NCBI GenBank assembly: GCA_964652025.1
Contig: CAZYZX010000011.1
Coordinates: forward strand, 77,236-141,235
Source of the DNA: JAEXOD01 sp964652025
Lineage (GTDB): Bacteria > Bacteroidota > Ignavibacteria > Ignavibacteriales > Melioribacteraceae
DNA: 64,000 nt
Direction of reading: 5' to 3'
The notes beneath the pieces were generated by a model, which had not been told where the DNA came from, did no database searches, and saw only the letters and a program-made list of their open reading frames with translations. Position numbers and translations under genes: made by a program. This document shows positions 42,959 through 51,665 of the stretch, one piece after another. Position 1 is the stretch's first letter. Each line of letters starts with the position of its first letter.

Positions 42959-44815
42959 GTGAAACAAGAAAATTTAACAGATATTATTGATTTTGTATTA
43001 AGTAATAACGGAAGCGCTTTTTTTTATACTCCACCTATTTACAAAAAAGCTAAGTGCTATTTATTTACAAATCCTAATCAAATAGTACATATTAATTCCA
43101 ATAGTAGCTTTAGCAAACAATTTAATTTAATAGATGAAAAGCTTACTAATCAATTTAGCTATGCATTATTAAATTACGAATTAGGATACATTGTAGAACC
43201 AACTTTAAATGAATATTTATCCACCAATAGTAACTTAGGTGTTTTTGCTTTTTTTGATAAAAATGATGTAATAACAATTAAAACTAAAAATATTAATTTT
43301 AATTACACTTATACCAAAAAGCATTTAAAGTTAGTTAAAAACTTTACAATTAATAGTAATAACAATCAATATGCTCAAAAAATTAAAAAAATAAAAGCAG
43401 AAATAGAATCTGGAAACACATATCAAGTAAATTTTACACTAAAAACAAGCTTTAAACTTAATACAAGCATTCAACAATTGTTTTTTTCACTGCTATTCTC
43501 ACAATCTGCCAAATACGCAGCAATTATTAATATTAATAATAAAATCATAATATCATTTTCCCCCGAGTTATTTTTTAAGATAAAAAACAACACAATAACA
43601 GTTGCGCCAATGAAAGGCACAATAAAAAGAGGCTGCAACTTAAATGAAGATAAGAAAAACAAAAAATCATTAAAAAATAGCGAAAAAGAGAAAGCAGAAA
43701 ACTTAATGATTGTGGATTTAATGCGTAATGATATTGGTAAAATATGCAAAACTGGGAGCGTTAAAGTTAAACAGTTATTTAAAGTTGAAAAATACGAAAC
43801 TTTATTCCAAATGATTAGCATAATAAAAGGAGAATTATTACAAAACAAATTTTCAGAGATATTAAAATGTCTTTTCCCCTGTGGTTCAATTACTGGTGCT
43901 CCTAAAATAAAAACGATGAAAATAATTAAGGAATTAGAACAAGAAGAAAGAGGATTATACACAGGAGCAATTGGCTTTATTACAAATAAATTTACTGTCT
44001 TTAATGTAGCTATTAGAACTTTAATAATAGATAAAAATGCTTTTACGGGCACTATGGGGGTTGGTAGTGGAATTGTTTGGGATGGTATTGCTGAAAATGA
44101 ATTTAAAGAAGTACTTTTAAAGGCAAAATTTTTACTTAATAATTTTTATTATTTCGAGTTATTTGAATCGATTTTGGTTACAAATAATAAACCATTTTTA
44201 CTAAACGAACATTTAGAAAGACTTAAAAATGCCGCAAATTATTTCATGTTTTCTTTTAACAAAAAAGAAATTCTATTCAAATTAAAAAGTTATATTAATT
44301 CCCTTGATAATAATTCTTATAAACTGAAAATTACACTAAACAAATGGGGTGGTATTAAGTTAGAATCCCAAAAACTTTTACCAAATAAAAATTATTACAA
44401 AGTAGCTATTAGCAAAACAAAAACAGAACCAAACAATAAATTTTTGTACTTTAAAACAACATTACGTGCACTTTACGATAAAGAACTGAGTAAATACAAA
44501 AAAGAAGGATTTGATGAAGTATTATTCATAAACGAAAATAATAACGTAACAGAAGGCTCGTTTACAAATATATTTATTGAGCTTAATGGCAAAATATTTA
44601 CCCCCACAATTAGCTCGGGCATATTAAACGGAATTTATAGAAGCTATTTGTTAAATAAAAACAAACAGATAGAAGAGAAAGAAATATCATACCAAGAGCT
44701 ATTAAGCGCAGATAAAATTTTTATTTGTAACTCTGTGCGTAAAATTATAAATGTAAAAGAAATTTGGTATGATAATAAATTAGTTTGGCAAACCAAAACA
44801 AGTAGTGAGGAATAA
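42959..44815 (+). CDS. pabB: Fused aminodeoxychorismate synthase component I and aminodeoxychorismate lyase (PabB-PabC)
   Basis: A bifunctional enzyme of p-aminobenzoate synthesis for folate. Residues 1-390 form the chorismate-binding PabB domain: GNTYQVNFTLKTSF, APMKGTIKRG (PMKGT 217-221 with the catalytic Lys), NLMIVDLMRNDIGKIC, CGSITGAPKIKTM (309-320) and RGLYTGAIGF. Residues about 395-618 form a PLP-dependent PabC lyase: FKTTLRALYDKEL with the PLP Lys 499, and VTEGSFTNIFIELNGKIFTP. The glutaminase PabA is not nearby. The start is GTG 42959-42961; an in-frame stop lies three codons upstream. The lysine/asparagine content is high, as in neighbours. It follows the BNR protein gene by 18 nt. 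Confidence 0.92.
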   Translation: MKQENLTDIIDFVLSNNGSAFFYTPPIYKKAKCYLFTNPNQIVHINSNSSFSKQFNLIDEKLTNQFSYALLNYELGYIVEPTLNEYLSTNSNLGVFAFFDKNDVITIKTKNINFNYTYTKKHLKLVKNFTINSNNNQYAQKIKKIKAEIESGNTYQVNFTLKTSFKLNTSIQQLFFSLLFSQSAKYAAIININNKIIISFSPELFFKIKNNTITVAPMKGTIKRGCNLNEDKKNKKSLKNSEKEKAENLMIVDLMRNDIGKICKTGSVKVKQLFKVEKYETLFQMISIIKGELLQNKFSEILKCLFPCGSITGAPKIKTMKIIKELEQEERGLYTGAIGFITNKFTVFNVAIRTLIIDKNAFTGTMGVGSGIVWDGIAENEFKEVLLKAKFLLNNFYYFELFESILVTNNKPFLLNEHLERLKNAANYFMFSFNKKEILFKLKSYINSLDNNSYKLKITLNKWGGIKLESQKLLPNKNYYKVAISKTKTEPNNKFLYFKTTLRALYDKELSKYKKEGFDEVLFINENNNVTEGSFTNIFIELNGKIFTPTISSGILNGIYRSYLLNKNKQIEEKEISYQELLSADKIFICNSVRKIINVKEIWYDNKLVWQTKTSSEE

Positions 44816-44837
44816 ATAAATATTCCCCAACTATTAA

Positions 44838-45572
44838 TTAAAACAATGTAGCCTTAACAAAAATATAAGATATTTTTTGATGCGGATTAATTATATAACT
44901 AATCGCAACAGGAATATTATAACTATTAGAAATTGAAAGATTCTTTGCAGCAGTAATTCCCAAATTAGTAATTGCAAAAGTATCGTCATTCACTTGGTTC
45001 CAAGAACTTTTACCTTGTGCACCACCAGCAACAAAATAAAGGTCATAATCGTTTAATTTAACAGTATAGCCAATTTCGGCATATAATGTTTTATCCCCTT
45101 CTACACGATTAACTAAGTTACTTGCAACAAGTAAATGAATAGGAAATTCTGCATCGCCATCATAAGCTAAATCAGCTTCTATTACATGAGAGCCGGTACC
45201 ATCGTTATTATAATTAAAAAAACTGAGCCCTTCGTAAGGGAAATAAAAATCAATAACCGAAAATGAAATTGTACCAAAATTCTCTTGTTTATAAGCATAT
45301 TTAACAGATAAATCGCTTTCACTATAACTACCCGTAAATCCATAAGACCCCCAAGCACCAAGTGTTAAAGTGCTATACCCAGATAAACCAAAATCTAAGT
45401 TTAAATAAGGTTGAAATTGAGGAGTAGAAGGAACACCACCTAAATCCATTCCTCGCCAAATGTAACGACTTACCAAATCAGCTCCAAAATTAGCACTCAC
45501 ATTTCCTTGTCCTTCAGCTTTTTCTACCACAAATACCAAAAATAATAAAATGAATATTTTCCAAATTCTCAT
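44838..45572 (-). CDS. TorF-like putative outer-membrane porin
   Basis: A 244-residue outer-membrane beta-barrel. Signal peptide (MRIWKIFILLFLVFVVEKAEG), then the marked opening SANFGADLVSRYIWRGMDLGG and PSTPQFQPYLNLDFG, typical of the TorF/Gcw_chp family, followed by alternating hydrophobic strands (STLTLGAWGSYGF, YAEIGYTVKLNDYDLYFVAGG) and a last strand ending in Phe (KATLF), as recognised by the BAM machine. The function of this family is not established; some members accompany membrane transport genes. It begins 10 nt after a 54-residue membrane-protein gene. It is convergent with pabB-pabC (22 nt, no hairpin seen). ATG 45570-45572. Confidence 0.83.
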   Translation of the reverse strand: MRIWKIFILLFLVFVVEKAEGQGNVSANFGADLVSRYIWRGMDLGGVPSTPQFQPYLNLDFGLSGYSTLTLGAWGSYGFTGSYSESDLSVKYAYKQENFGTISFSVIDFYFPYEGLSFFNYNNDGTGSHVIEADLAYDGDAEFPIHLLVASNLVNRVEGDKTLYAEIGYTVKLNDYDLYFVAGGAQGKSSWNQVNDDTFAITNLGITAAKNLSISNSYNIPVAISYIINPHQKISYIFVKATLF

Positions 45573-45582
45573 TAATTTTTCC

Positions 45583-45747
45583 TTAAAAATGATAAAATGA
45601 TAAAAATAACAAGACTAAAATAATAAGTAATAGAATTAATCTAATATATTTTGTTGTTTTGAACTTTTTATTTATAACTTTACGGTCTTGCGATGCATTA
45701 TACTTTTTAAAATCCCCTTGGGTAGGATCCCAATTATTAAAACTCAT
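45583..45747 (-). CDS. Small membrane protein (54 residues), unnamed
   Basis: Read by hand on the minus strand: ATG at 45745-45747, TAA at 45583-45585, 54 residues. The sequence starts MSFNNWDPTQGDFKKYNASQ, is strongly polar and basic until residue 36 (NKKFKTTKYIR), then is a single hydrophobic helix (about 37-50: LILLLIILVLLFLS) with a short FYHF end. AAAGGT lies 8 nt upstream of the ATG. It precedes the TorF-like porin gene by 10 nt and probably shares its mRNA. It resembles the 52-residue protein at 40029 in design but not in sequence. No function can be assigned. Confidence 0.6.
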   Translation of the reverse strand: MSFNNWDPTQGDFKKYNASQDRKVINKKFKTTKYIRLILLLIILVLLFLSFYHF

Positions 45748-45803
45748 GTTATACCTTTATTTATTACTAAATTATTATCGAATTTTTCAAAATTTATTTT
45801 AAT

Positions 45804-45837
45804 AATAAATGTTTTGTATCACAAAAATACATTTATT
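45804..45837. promoter_or_regulatory. Long AT-rich dyad in a divergent intergenic region
   Basis: AATAAATG plus TTTTGT on the left (45804-45817), loop ATC, then ACAAAA, a 3-nt bulge ATA, and CATTTATT on the right make 14 pairs. It stands between the small membrane protein gene (start 45747, minus) and the CPBP gene (start 45936, plus). It may be a regulator site for both; AT richness weakens this. Confidence 0.25.
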
Positions 45838-45935
45838 TTATTAATATCCTAAATAAAGTTGATTTAAGTAATAATTTTAGTATATTTAACTTTAAATATT
45901 ATTTACTATTTTTGTAAATTAAAATAATTACTTAT

Positions 45936-46874
45936 ATGATAAATATACCCAATTACAAAGAAGATAACCCACAACCAAAATTACCACCAGTTTTTACTGG
46001 CTTAGCAGCATCTGTGCTAATCTTTTTTATTTATCAATTTGCAGGTTCTGCAATCTATTTATTAATTTTTGGATTAAATAGCCTACAAATAGATAAATTT
46101 TCATCTTACGAAATTATAATGTTTAGGTTTTTAACTATTGATGGGCAAATCTTGTTTATGTTATTCCCCACTTTATTAATTACAAAATTTGTTTACCCAA
46201 ACATTACCGATATTTTACGAGCTAGAAAACCTAATTTTCGTTTAAGTCTTCTTATTATTCTTGGTTTTATACTTCTAACGCCTATATTGCAATACTTAAT
46301 GTCTTTTCAAAATATTTTTATAGATTATTTAAGTGCAAAAAACGCAACTTTTAATTCAGTTAAAAAATTTTTAGATACAATTAATGAAAACTTAGATAGC
46401 GTTTATAATAAAGTAATGATTTCCCACAATCTGTTAGAATTTTTTGGCATTGTTATTTTTGCCGCACTAACCCCTGCAATTTGTGAGGAATTTTTATTTA
46501 GAGGACTTGTTCAAAAAAGTTTTGAATTAAAATTTAAAGCATTTTGGGCTATTTTTCTTTCCTCATTTATCTTTAGCATTTTCCACTTTAACCCATATGG
46601 TTTAATTCCTCTTATTTTGCTTAGTATGTATTTTGGTTTTGCAGTTTATATTACAGATTCAATTTTAATTTCAATTATCTTACACTTTAGTAATAACTTT
46701 TTTTCAATCTTTGTTATGAATGTGTTCGATATTTCTGATATTAATAAGCAAACATCTTTATCTAATAATGTTACTTTTGATATATCTTCATTTGTAGTTT
46801 TAGTAATTTTATTTTTATTTGTATTTAAATTTATAATTAATTACAACAAACAAATTAAAAAGGAGGAAGTATGA
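45936..46874 (+). CDS. CPBP-family intramembrane glutamic endopeptidase
   Basis: A 312-residue inner-membrane protease (Abi/Rce1-like family). About eight hydrophobic segments; active-site motifs are EEFLFRGLVQ with Glu 184, Glu 185 and Arg 189, FIFSIFHFNP with His 217 and ISIILHFSNN with His 250 and Asn 254, all four needed for the family. The loop between about residues 121 and 168 is unusually charged. Physiological substrates are unknown; prokaryotic members process peptides or take part in protein export and immunity. It overlaps the next zinc-ribbon gene by the ATGA four bases and precedes cdsA, so an envelope role seems likely. ATG 45936. Confidence 0.9.
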   Translation: MINIPNYKEDNPQPKLPPVFTGLAASVLIFFIYQFAGSAIYLLIFGLNSLQIDKFSSYEIIMFRFLTIDGQILFMLFPTLLITKFVYPNITDILRARKPNFRLSLLIILGFILLTPILQYLMSFQNIFIDYLSAKNATFNSVKKFLDTINENLDSVYNKVMISHNLLEFFGIVIFAALTPAICEEFLFRGLVQKSFELKFKAFWAIFLSSFIFSIFHFNPYGLIPLILLSMYFGFAVYITDSILISIILHFSNNFFSIFVMNVFDISDINKQTSLSNNVTFDISSFVVLVILFLFVFKFIINYNKQIKKEEV

Positions 46875-47224
46875 TTTGCCCAAATTGCGAATACGAATAT
46901 GTAGACGGGATAGAAATATGCCCAGACTGCAACGAAAAGCTAATTACTGAAGAAGAATTTGAGGGACATCTATTAAATCCTAAAGATTGGGTAATTGTAT
47001 ACACCTGCGGTGAAGAATACGAAGCAGAAATGCTTAAAACTAATTTAGAAAGCGCTAATATAGAAGTTTTGTTGCTTTCACAAAAAGATAGCAGCTTCCC
47101 AGCCACTGGTGATTTATCTATTATTAAACTTTTAGTAAAAAAAACAGACGCTAATGATGCTTTAGATATCATTAACGATATTAATTCAAAAAAGGATGAA
47201 GAAGGAGAATTTACGGAAGAATAA
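46871..47224 (+). CDS. Zinc-ribbon plus DUF2007-type small protein
   Basis: A 117-residue cytosolic protein. Two Cys pairs, Cys 3-x2-Cys 6 (CPNC) and Cys 17-x2-Cys 20 (CPDC), form a zinc ribbon. Residues about 38-105 are DUF2007-like (WVIVYTCGEEYEAEMLKTNLESANIEVLLL), a putative signal-transducing fold with the EAEMLKTNLESANIEV hallmark, and an acidic tail (EEGEFTEE) ends it. ATG 46871 overlaps the CPBP gene by 4 nt and has AGGAGG just upstream. It directly abuts cdsA (stop at 47222-47224, next ATG at 47225). A regulatory role over a membrane function is an inference. Confidence 0.78.
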   Translation: MICPNCEYEYVDGIEICPDCNEKLITEEEFEGHLLNPKDWVIVYTCGEEYEAEMLKTNLESANIEVLLLSQKDSSFPATGDLSIIKLLVKKTDANDALDIINDINSKKDEEGEFTEE

Positions 47225-48049
47225 ATGAAGAACAACACATTAACAAGAATTATCGTTTCTATTGCTGCGATACCCATAATACTTTTTTTATGCTATTACG
47301 GTAGAATTCCTTTTTTGCTTTTTGCCACATTTATTGGCGTAACAGCATATTACGAGTTTTATAAGATGTCTCAAAAAAAAGCTGCTTATGCTAACTTTAT
47401 TGTTGGTGCTGCGGCAATTATTTTTATATCTATTAACGCTTATAAAAATTTTGCTGAGTTTGAAACAATTGTCTATGGTTCTGTATTAATATTATTATTA
47501 ACAGAACTATTCCGAAATCACAACTCTGCTGTTTTTAACACTGGCACTACTTTAATAGGCATATTTTATATTGGCTTGTTTTCCTCCTCTCTAATCAAAA
47601 TAAGAGAGTTTTACAACTATAACAATTTTATTTACGATAGAGGCGGATTAATAATTATTAGTATATTAATTACAATTTGGGTTTGCGATTCAGCAGCTTT
47701 TTTTATTGGCACCCCATTAGGTAAGCATAAACTTTTTAAAAGGGTAAGCCCTAATAAAAGTTGGGAAGGCGCAATTGCTGGATTTGTTTTTTCAATTATT
47801 ACAATTATTGCACTAAAATCTTTTTTAGTCGATTTCTTAAGTTGGCAAGATGCTATTGTTATTGGTATTATTACAGGCTCTGCAGGACAGGTTGGAGACT
47901 TGATAGAAAGCTTAATTAAGCGCGATTGCTCTGTTAAAGATTCGTCTTCTATTATTCCAGGACATGGTGGCATTTTTGATAGATTCGATTCTTTACTTTT
48001 TACTGCTCCAATAATTTATATTTACTTAAAATATTTTTCTTCTTTGTAA
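47225..48049 (+). CDS. cdsA: Phosphatidate cytidylyltransferase
   Basis: Inner-membrane enzyme that makes CDP-diacylglycerol from phosphatidic acid and CTP, the entry point of phospholipid synthesis. The 274-residue protein has about eight hydrophobic segments and the C-terminal family signature GQVGDLIESLIKRDCSVKDS followed by IIPGHGGIFDRFDSLLFTAP, with the conserved Asp/Gly/His metal-binding positions. SPNKSWEGAIAGF is another well conserved part. Length is typical. It begins directly after the DUF2007 gene stop (ATG 47225) without its own clear ribosome site, suggesting coupling. rimO follows 63 nt downstream. Confidence 0.95.
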   Translation: MKNNTLTRIIVSIAAIPIILFLCYYGRIPFLLFATFIGVTAYYEFYKMSQKKAAYANFIVGAAAIIFISINAYKNFAEFETIVYGSVLILLLTELFRNHNSAVFNTGTTLIGIFYIGLFSSSLIKIREFYNYNNFIYDRGGLIIISILITIWVCDSAAFFIGTPLGKHKLFKRVSPNKSWEGAIAGFVFSIITIIALKSFLVDFLSWQDAIVIGIITGSAGQVGDLIESLIKRDCSVKDSSSIIPGHGGIFDRFDSLLFTAPIIYIYLKYFSSL

Positions 48050-48112
48050 TAATCCAAATTGAAACGTATAATTAGTTTTTAATGTTAATTTAATTAAAAA
48101 AGAAAGGACTTA

Positions 48113-49411
48113 ATGGCAAAAGTTTCGGTTGTAACTTTAGGTTGTTCTAAAAATACGGTTGATTCTGAAAGATTAATTAATCAACTTAAATTAAACAAAA
48201 TGGAATTAGTAGATAATCCCGAAGAAGCGGATTATTTAATTATAAATACATGTGGATTTATAAAAGACGCTAAAGAAGAATCCATTGATGCAATATTAGA
48301 AGGGGTTGAACTAAAAAAAGATGGAAAAGTTAAAAAAGTAATTGCCGCTGGTTGCTTACCAGTTAGATATAAAGCAGAGCTTGAAGAAGAGATACCCGAA
48401 GTAGATGCATTTTTTGGATCCGAAGAATATGATAAAATATTAGATGAACTTAAATTAGACTTTAAAACTGAATTACTTGGCGAAAGAGAACTATTAACCC
48501 CCAAACATTACGCTTATTTAAAAATTTCCGAAGGGTGTGATAATCCTTGCTCGTTTTGCGCCATTCCTTTAATGCGCGGTAAACATGTTAGCAGGTCAAT
48601 GGAAAGTTTATTATCAGAAGCTAAATCTTTGGCTAAAAAAGGTGTTAAAGAGCTTTTAATTATAGGACAAGATACAACAGACTACGGTAAAGATATTTAC
48701 GGCAAACGTAACCTTGCAGAGTTGCTTAATAAACTTAGCAAAATAGAAGGTATTGAATGGATAAAACTTTTGTATGCTTACCCTTCCCATTTTCCAGATG
48801 ACTTAATTGATGAAATTGCAAATAATCCTAAAATTTGCAAATATTTAGATATGCCTTTGCAGCATATAAACGATGAAGTGCTTAAATCTATGCGCCGCGG
48901 TATTACTAAAAGAAGAACTATTGAGCTATTAAATACATTGCGGGAAAGAATACCCGATATTACTTTACGAACAACTTTTATTGTTGGTTATCCAAACGAA
49001 ACAGAAGAGCGTTTTTTAGAGTTGTTAGATTTTATAGAAAACTTTAAGTTCGATAGACTTGGAGTTTTTGATTACTCTGTTGAAGATAATACCGTTGCAT
49101 TCCTACTTGGTGATAAAATTTCTACCAAAGAAAAATTAGAACGAAAAAATAAAATAATGCAAATTCAGGAACAAATTTCATATCAAAAAAATTTAACTTT
49201 AGTAGGTAAAAAAATTAAAGTGATTATTGATACCGAAGAGGAAGATTTTTATATTGCACGCAGCAGTAAAGACGTTCCTGAAGTTGATTGTGAAGTTTTA
49301 ATTAAAAAAGGGAAGAAAAAACTAAAAATTGGTAATTTTTATGATGTTCAGGTTACCGATTGTTCGGAATTTGACCTATTTGCGGAAATAGTTACCCCGG
49401 AGTTAAAATGA
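48113..49411 (+). CDS. rimO: Ribosomal protein S12 methylthiotransferase RimO
   Basis: Radical-SAM enzyme that methylthiolates an aspartate of ribosomal protein S12. The 432-residue product has VVTLGCSKNTVDSERL with Cys 11 (GCSKNxVDSE is diagnostic for RimO), INTCGFIKDAKEESID with Cys 47, AAGCLPVRY with Cys 81, and the radical-SAM triad Cys 142, 146, 149 in EGCDNPCSFCAIPLMRGKHVSRS (parts). The C-terminal TRAM domain is present. AGAAAGGAC precedes ATG 48113. Its end overlaps the GWxTD gene by 4 nt. Confidence 0.96.
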   Translation: MAKVSVVTLGCSKNTVDSERLINQLKLNKMELVDNPEEADYLIINTCGFIKDAKEESIDAILEGVELKKDGKVKKVIAAGCLPVRYKAELEEEIPEVDAFFGSEEYDKILDELKLDFKTELLGERELLTPKHYAYLKISEGCDNPCSFCAIPLMRGKHVSRSMESLLSEAKSLAKKGVKELLIIGQDTTDYGKDIYGKRNLAELLNKLSKIEGIEWIKLLYAYPSHFPDDLIDEIANNPKICKYLDMPLQHINDEVLKSMRRGITKRRTIELLNTLRERIPDITLRTTFIVGYPNETEERFLELLDFIENFKFDRLGVFDYSVEDNTVAFLLGDKISTKEKLERKNKIMQIQEQISYQKNLTLVGKKIKVIIDTEEEDFYIARSSKDVPEVDCEVLIKKGKKKLKIGNFYDVQVTDCSEFDLFAEIVTPELK

Positions 49412-50676
49412 AAAAGTTTTTAATTTTAATAATAATATTTCTTTTAGAGCAATCGGTATTCGCTCAAGTAGAAAATTCATCTAAAGAAAGTCCTTATTCC
49501 TTTAACCCGGGTTTCTATTTAGATGTGGCTAATTATAAATCTACCGAACCAGGTAAAACCAAAGTTGACGTATTTTTACAAATACCTTATAATACACTTA
49601 AATTTATTAAAGATGGTGATGTTTTTAAATCTAAATTTAGTATCTCAATAATTTTTTCTGACCAAGATAAAAAAACCGTTTTTGCAGAAAAATTGTGGAA
49701 TCAAGAAGCTGTAGCCAATAATTCAGACGAATATCTTTCCAAGGATAACTTTAAATACTTTTATGCAACTTTTAATTTATCCCCCGGTAAATACGTTTTA
49801 AGGTGTGAAATAATTGATAAAGGTTCCAATAAAAATGGTTTAACCGAAGCTAACATAAACGTTACAGATTTTAACGATAAACTTAATGTAAGTGATATCA
49901 TTTTGGTTAACGGTATGGTTGATAATAAAGTCGTTCCAAATGTTTCCAGACGTATTGCCGGTACTGATAGCGTGCTAACCTTATTTTACGATATTTTTAG
50001 TGATACTAATTGCACTGTTACTGCTAATTACTCTATTTTAGATAAAAAGCAAAACGAAGTTTTTACCGAAACAGATACATTAAAATTAGTAAAAGATAAG
50101 AATAGAATATTTAAAAATCTTAAAAATTTAAACCTTGCACTGGGTGAATATGTTATAGTATTAAAGCTTAATGATAACGATAGAAAAATTAGCAAAAGCA
50201 TGATTAAGAGGGTATTTTCCGGTATACCGGGATTTCCTGCTTCAATTACAGATTTAGATAAAGCAATAGCCCAATTAGTATATATTGCATCTTCCGGCGA
50301 GCAAAGTTTTATTGAAGATGGGGCTACTTACGAAGAAAAACTTAATAGATTTAAAGCTTTTTGGAAGGCTAAAGACCCTACACCTAATACTATAGAAAAT
50401 GAAGTATTTAACGAGTATTACCGTCGTATAGCTTTTTCTAACGAAAAGTTTAAAACCTACACAGAAGGTTGGAAAACCGACATGGGAATGGTTTATATTC
50501 TTTTAGGTCCCCCTAATAATGTAGAGCGTCACCCATTTGAATATGACAGCAAACCTTATGAAATTTGGGAATACTACACCCTAAATCGTAGCTTTGTTTT
50601 TGTTGATGAAACCGGCTTTGGTGAGTATAGGCTTGCTAATAGAGTTTTTGGTGATTGGTTTAGATATAGACAATAA
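49408..50676 (+). CDS. GWxTD-domain exported protein
   Basis: A 422-residue exported protein of unknown role. It has a signal peptide (MKKFLILIIIFLLEQSVFAQ), a central region rich in beta strands (about 60-270) with Asp/Lys/Asn-rich loops, and a C-terminal domain with KLNRFKAFWKAKDPTPNT, YYRRIAFSNEKFKTY and the eponymous GWKTDMGMVYILLGPPN (GWKTD at 354-358). The GWxTD domain is found in Ignavibacteria, Acidobacteria and related groups and has no known function. ATG 49408 overlaps rimO by 4 nt. The PfkB-family gene follows after 20 nt and a TamA/BamA-like gene after that. Confidence 0.8.
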   Translation: MKKFLILIIIFLLEQSVFAQVENSSKESPYSFNPGFYLDVANYKSTEPGKTKVDVFLQIPYNTLKFIKDGDVFKSKFSISIIFSDQDKKTVFAEKLWNQEAVANNSDEYLSKDNFKYFYATFNLSPGKYVLRCEIIDKGSNKNGLTEANINVTDFNDKLNVSDIILVNGMVDNKVVPNVSRRIAGTDSVLTLFYDIFSDTNCTVTANYSILDKKQNEVFTETDTLKLVKDKNRIFKNLKNLNLALGEYVIVLKLNDNDRKISKSMIKRVFSGIPGFPASITDLDKAIAQLVYIASSGEQSFIEDGATYEEKLNRFKAFWKAKDPTPNTIENEVFNEYYRRIAFSNEKFKTYTEGWKTDMGMVYILLGPPNNVERHPFEYDSKPYEIWEYYTLNRSFVFVDETGFGEYRLANRVFGDWFRYRQ

Positions 50677-50696
50677 TTTTAATACTTTGAAAATTT

Positions 50697-51665
50697 ATGA
50701 TTTTAACTGTAACAATTAATCCCTTATTAGAAAAACGATTATATTTTAATTCTATTAAATTAAATTCTAATAATAGAAGTTTTAAACAAGAATTAAAATC
50801 TGGTGGTAAAGGTATAAATGTTAGCCGCCAACTAAATAAACTAAATATTAATAATCAGGCAATAACATTTTTGGGTGGGCAAGCTGGTAAGGAATTACGC
50901 AAAATTTTAACCGAAGAAAACATTAATTTTTACGCAGTTTCTTGCAAATCTGATACTAGGGAAGCAACAGTTACAATCGATTCTTCTAATAACTCTGTAA
51001 CTACTTTTTTTCCACCAAACAGTTTAATTACAGAAAAGGAAGCAAAAGACTTTGCAGATAAATTAGAAAAAATGATAATGAATTGCTCTATTGTGGTTTT
51101 TTCTGGTAGCTCACCCTGCAAAGAAACTGATTTTATCTTTCCATATGGAATTGAATTAGCGAACAAATACGATAAAATATCGGTTTTAGACACCTATGGC
51201 GACCATTTAGAATCTTGCATTAACTCTGCTCCTACAGTAATTCATAATAACGCTAACGAGCTTGCTCAATCCTTAAATTTAAAATTTGATACCGAAGCAG
51301 ATTATATTAATACGCTTAATTACCTTTATAGTAAAGGAATAAAATTAGCTTTTATTACCAATGGTAAAAATCCAATTTACGCTTCAAAATTTAATTTTCA
51401 TTACAAAATTAATCCTCCTGATATAAACGAAGTAGACCCAACCGGTAGCGGAGATGCTTTTGTTGCAGGTGTAGTTTATGGTTTAGAAAAAGATTTAGTT
51501 TTTGATGAGTTTGTTAAAATTGGCGCAGCATTAGGTGCACATAATGCATCAGTTTTAGAAACATGCAATTTCGATTACCAAAGTTTTGAACCTTTTATTA
51601 ATAAGGTTAATATAGAAACTGTTGGCAAAAAAATGAAATTAATAGATGACAGACCGACTATTTAA
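50697..51665 (+). CDS. PfkB-family sugar kinase (1-phosphofructokinase/tagatose-6-phosphate kinase-like)
   Basis: A 322-residue cytosolic ribokinase-fold enzyme. The N-terminal pattern ILTVTINPLLEKRLYF matches the LacC/FruK branch, whose consensus NPALDxT is here NPLLEKR with Glu in place of the substrate-contacting Asp; GGKGINVSRQL (36-46) is the sugar-binding block and VDPTGSGDAFVAG (247-258; catalytic Asp 253) the ATP site. The substrate is thus probably a phosphosugar, but the altered NPxLD site leaves doubt. It lies between a GWxTD protein and a TamA/BamA-like barrel, with which its last 20 nt overlap, so it is probably co-expressed though functionally unrelated as far as I can tell. ATG 50697. 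Confidence 0.83.
   Translation: MILTVTINPLLEKRLYFNSIKLNSNNRSFKQELKSGGKGINVSRQLNKLNINNQAITFLGGQAGKELRKILTEENINFYAVSCKSDTREATVTIDSSNNSVTTFFPPNSLITEKEAKDFADKLEKMIMNCSIVVFSGSSPCKETDFIFPYGIELANKYDKISVLDTYGDHLESCINSAPTVIHNNANELAQSLNLKFDTEADYINTLNYLYSKGIKLAFITNGKNPIYASKFNFHYKINPPDINEVDPTGSGDAFVAGVVYGLEKDLVFDEFVKIGAALGAHNASVLETCNFDYQSFEPFINKVNIETVGKKMKLIDDRPTI

Noticed and set aside
44816..44837. A terminator between the convergent pabB-pabC and TorF-like genes
   Set aside because: The 22 nt contain no hairpin; transcripts probably end within or beyond the opposing gene.
45907..45914. TATTTTTG, another TAnnTTTG match, before the CPBP gene
   Set aside because: No -33 box and only about 20 nt to the start codon; not enough to call a promoter.
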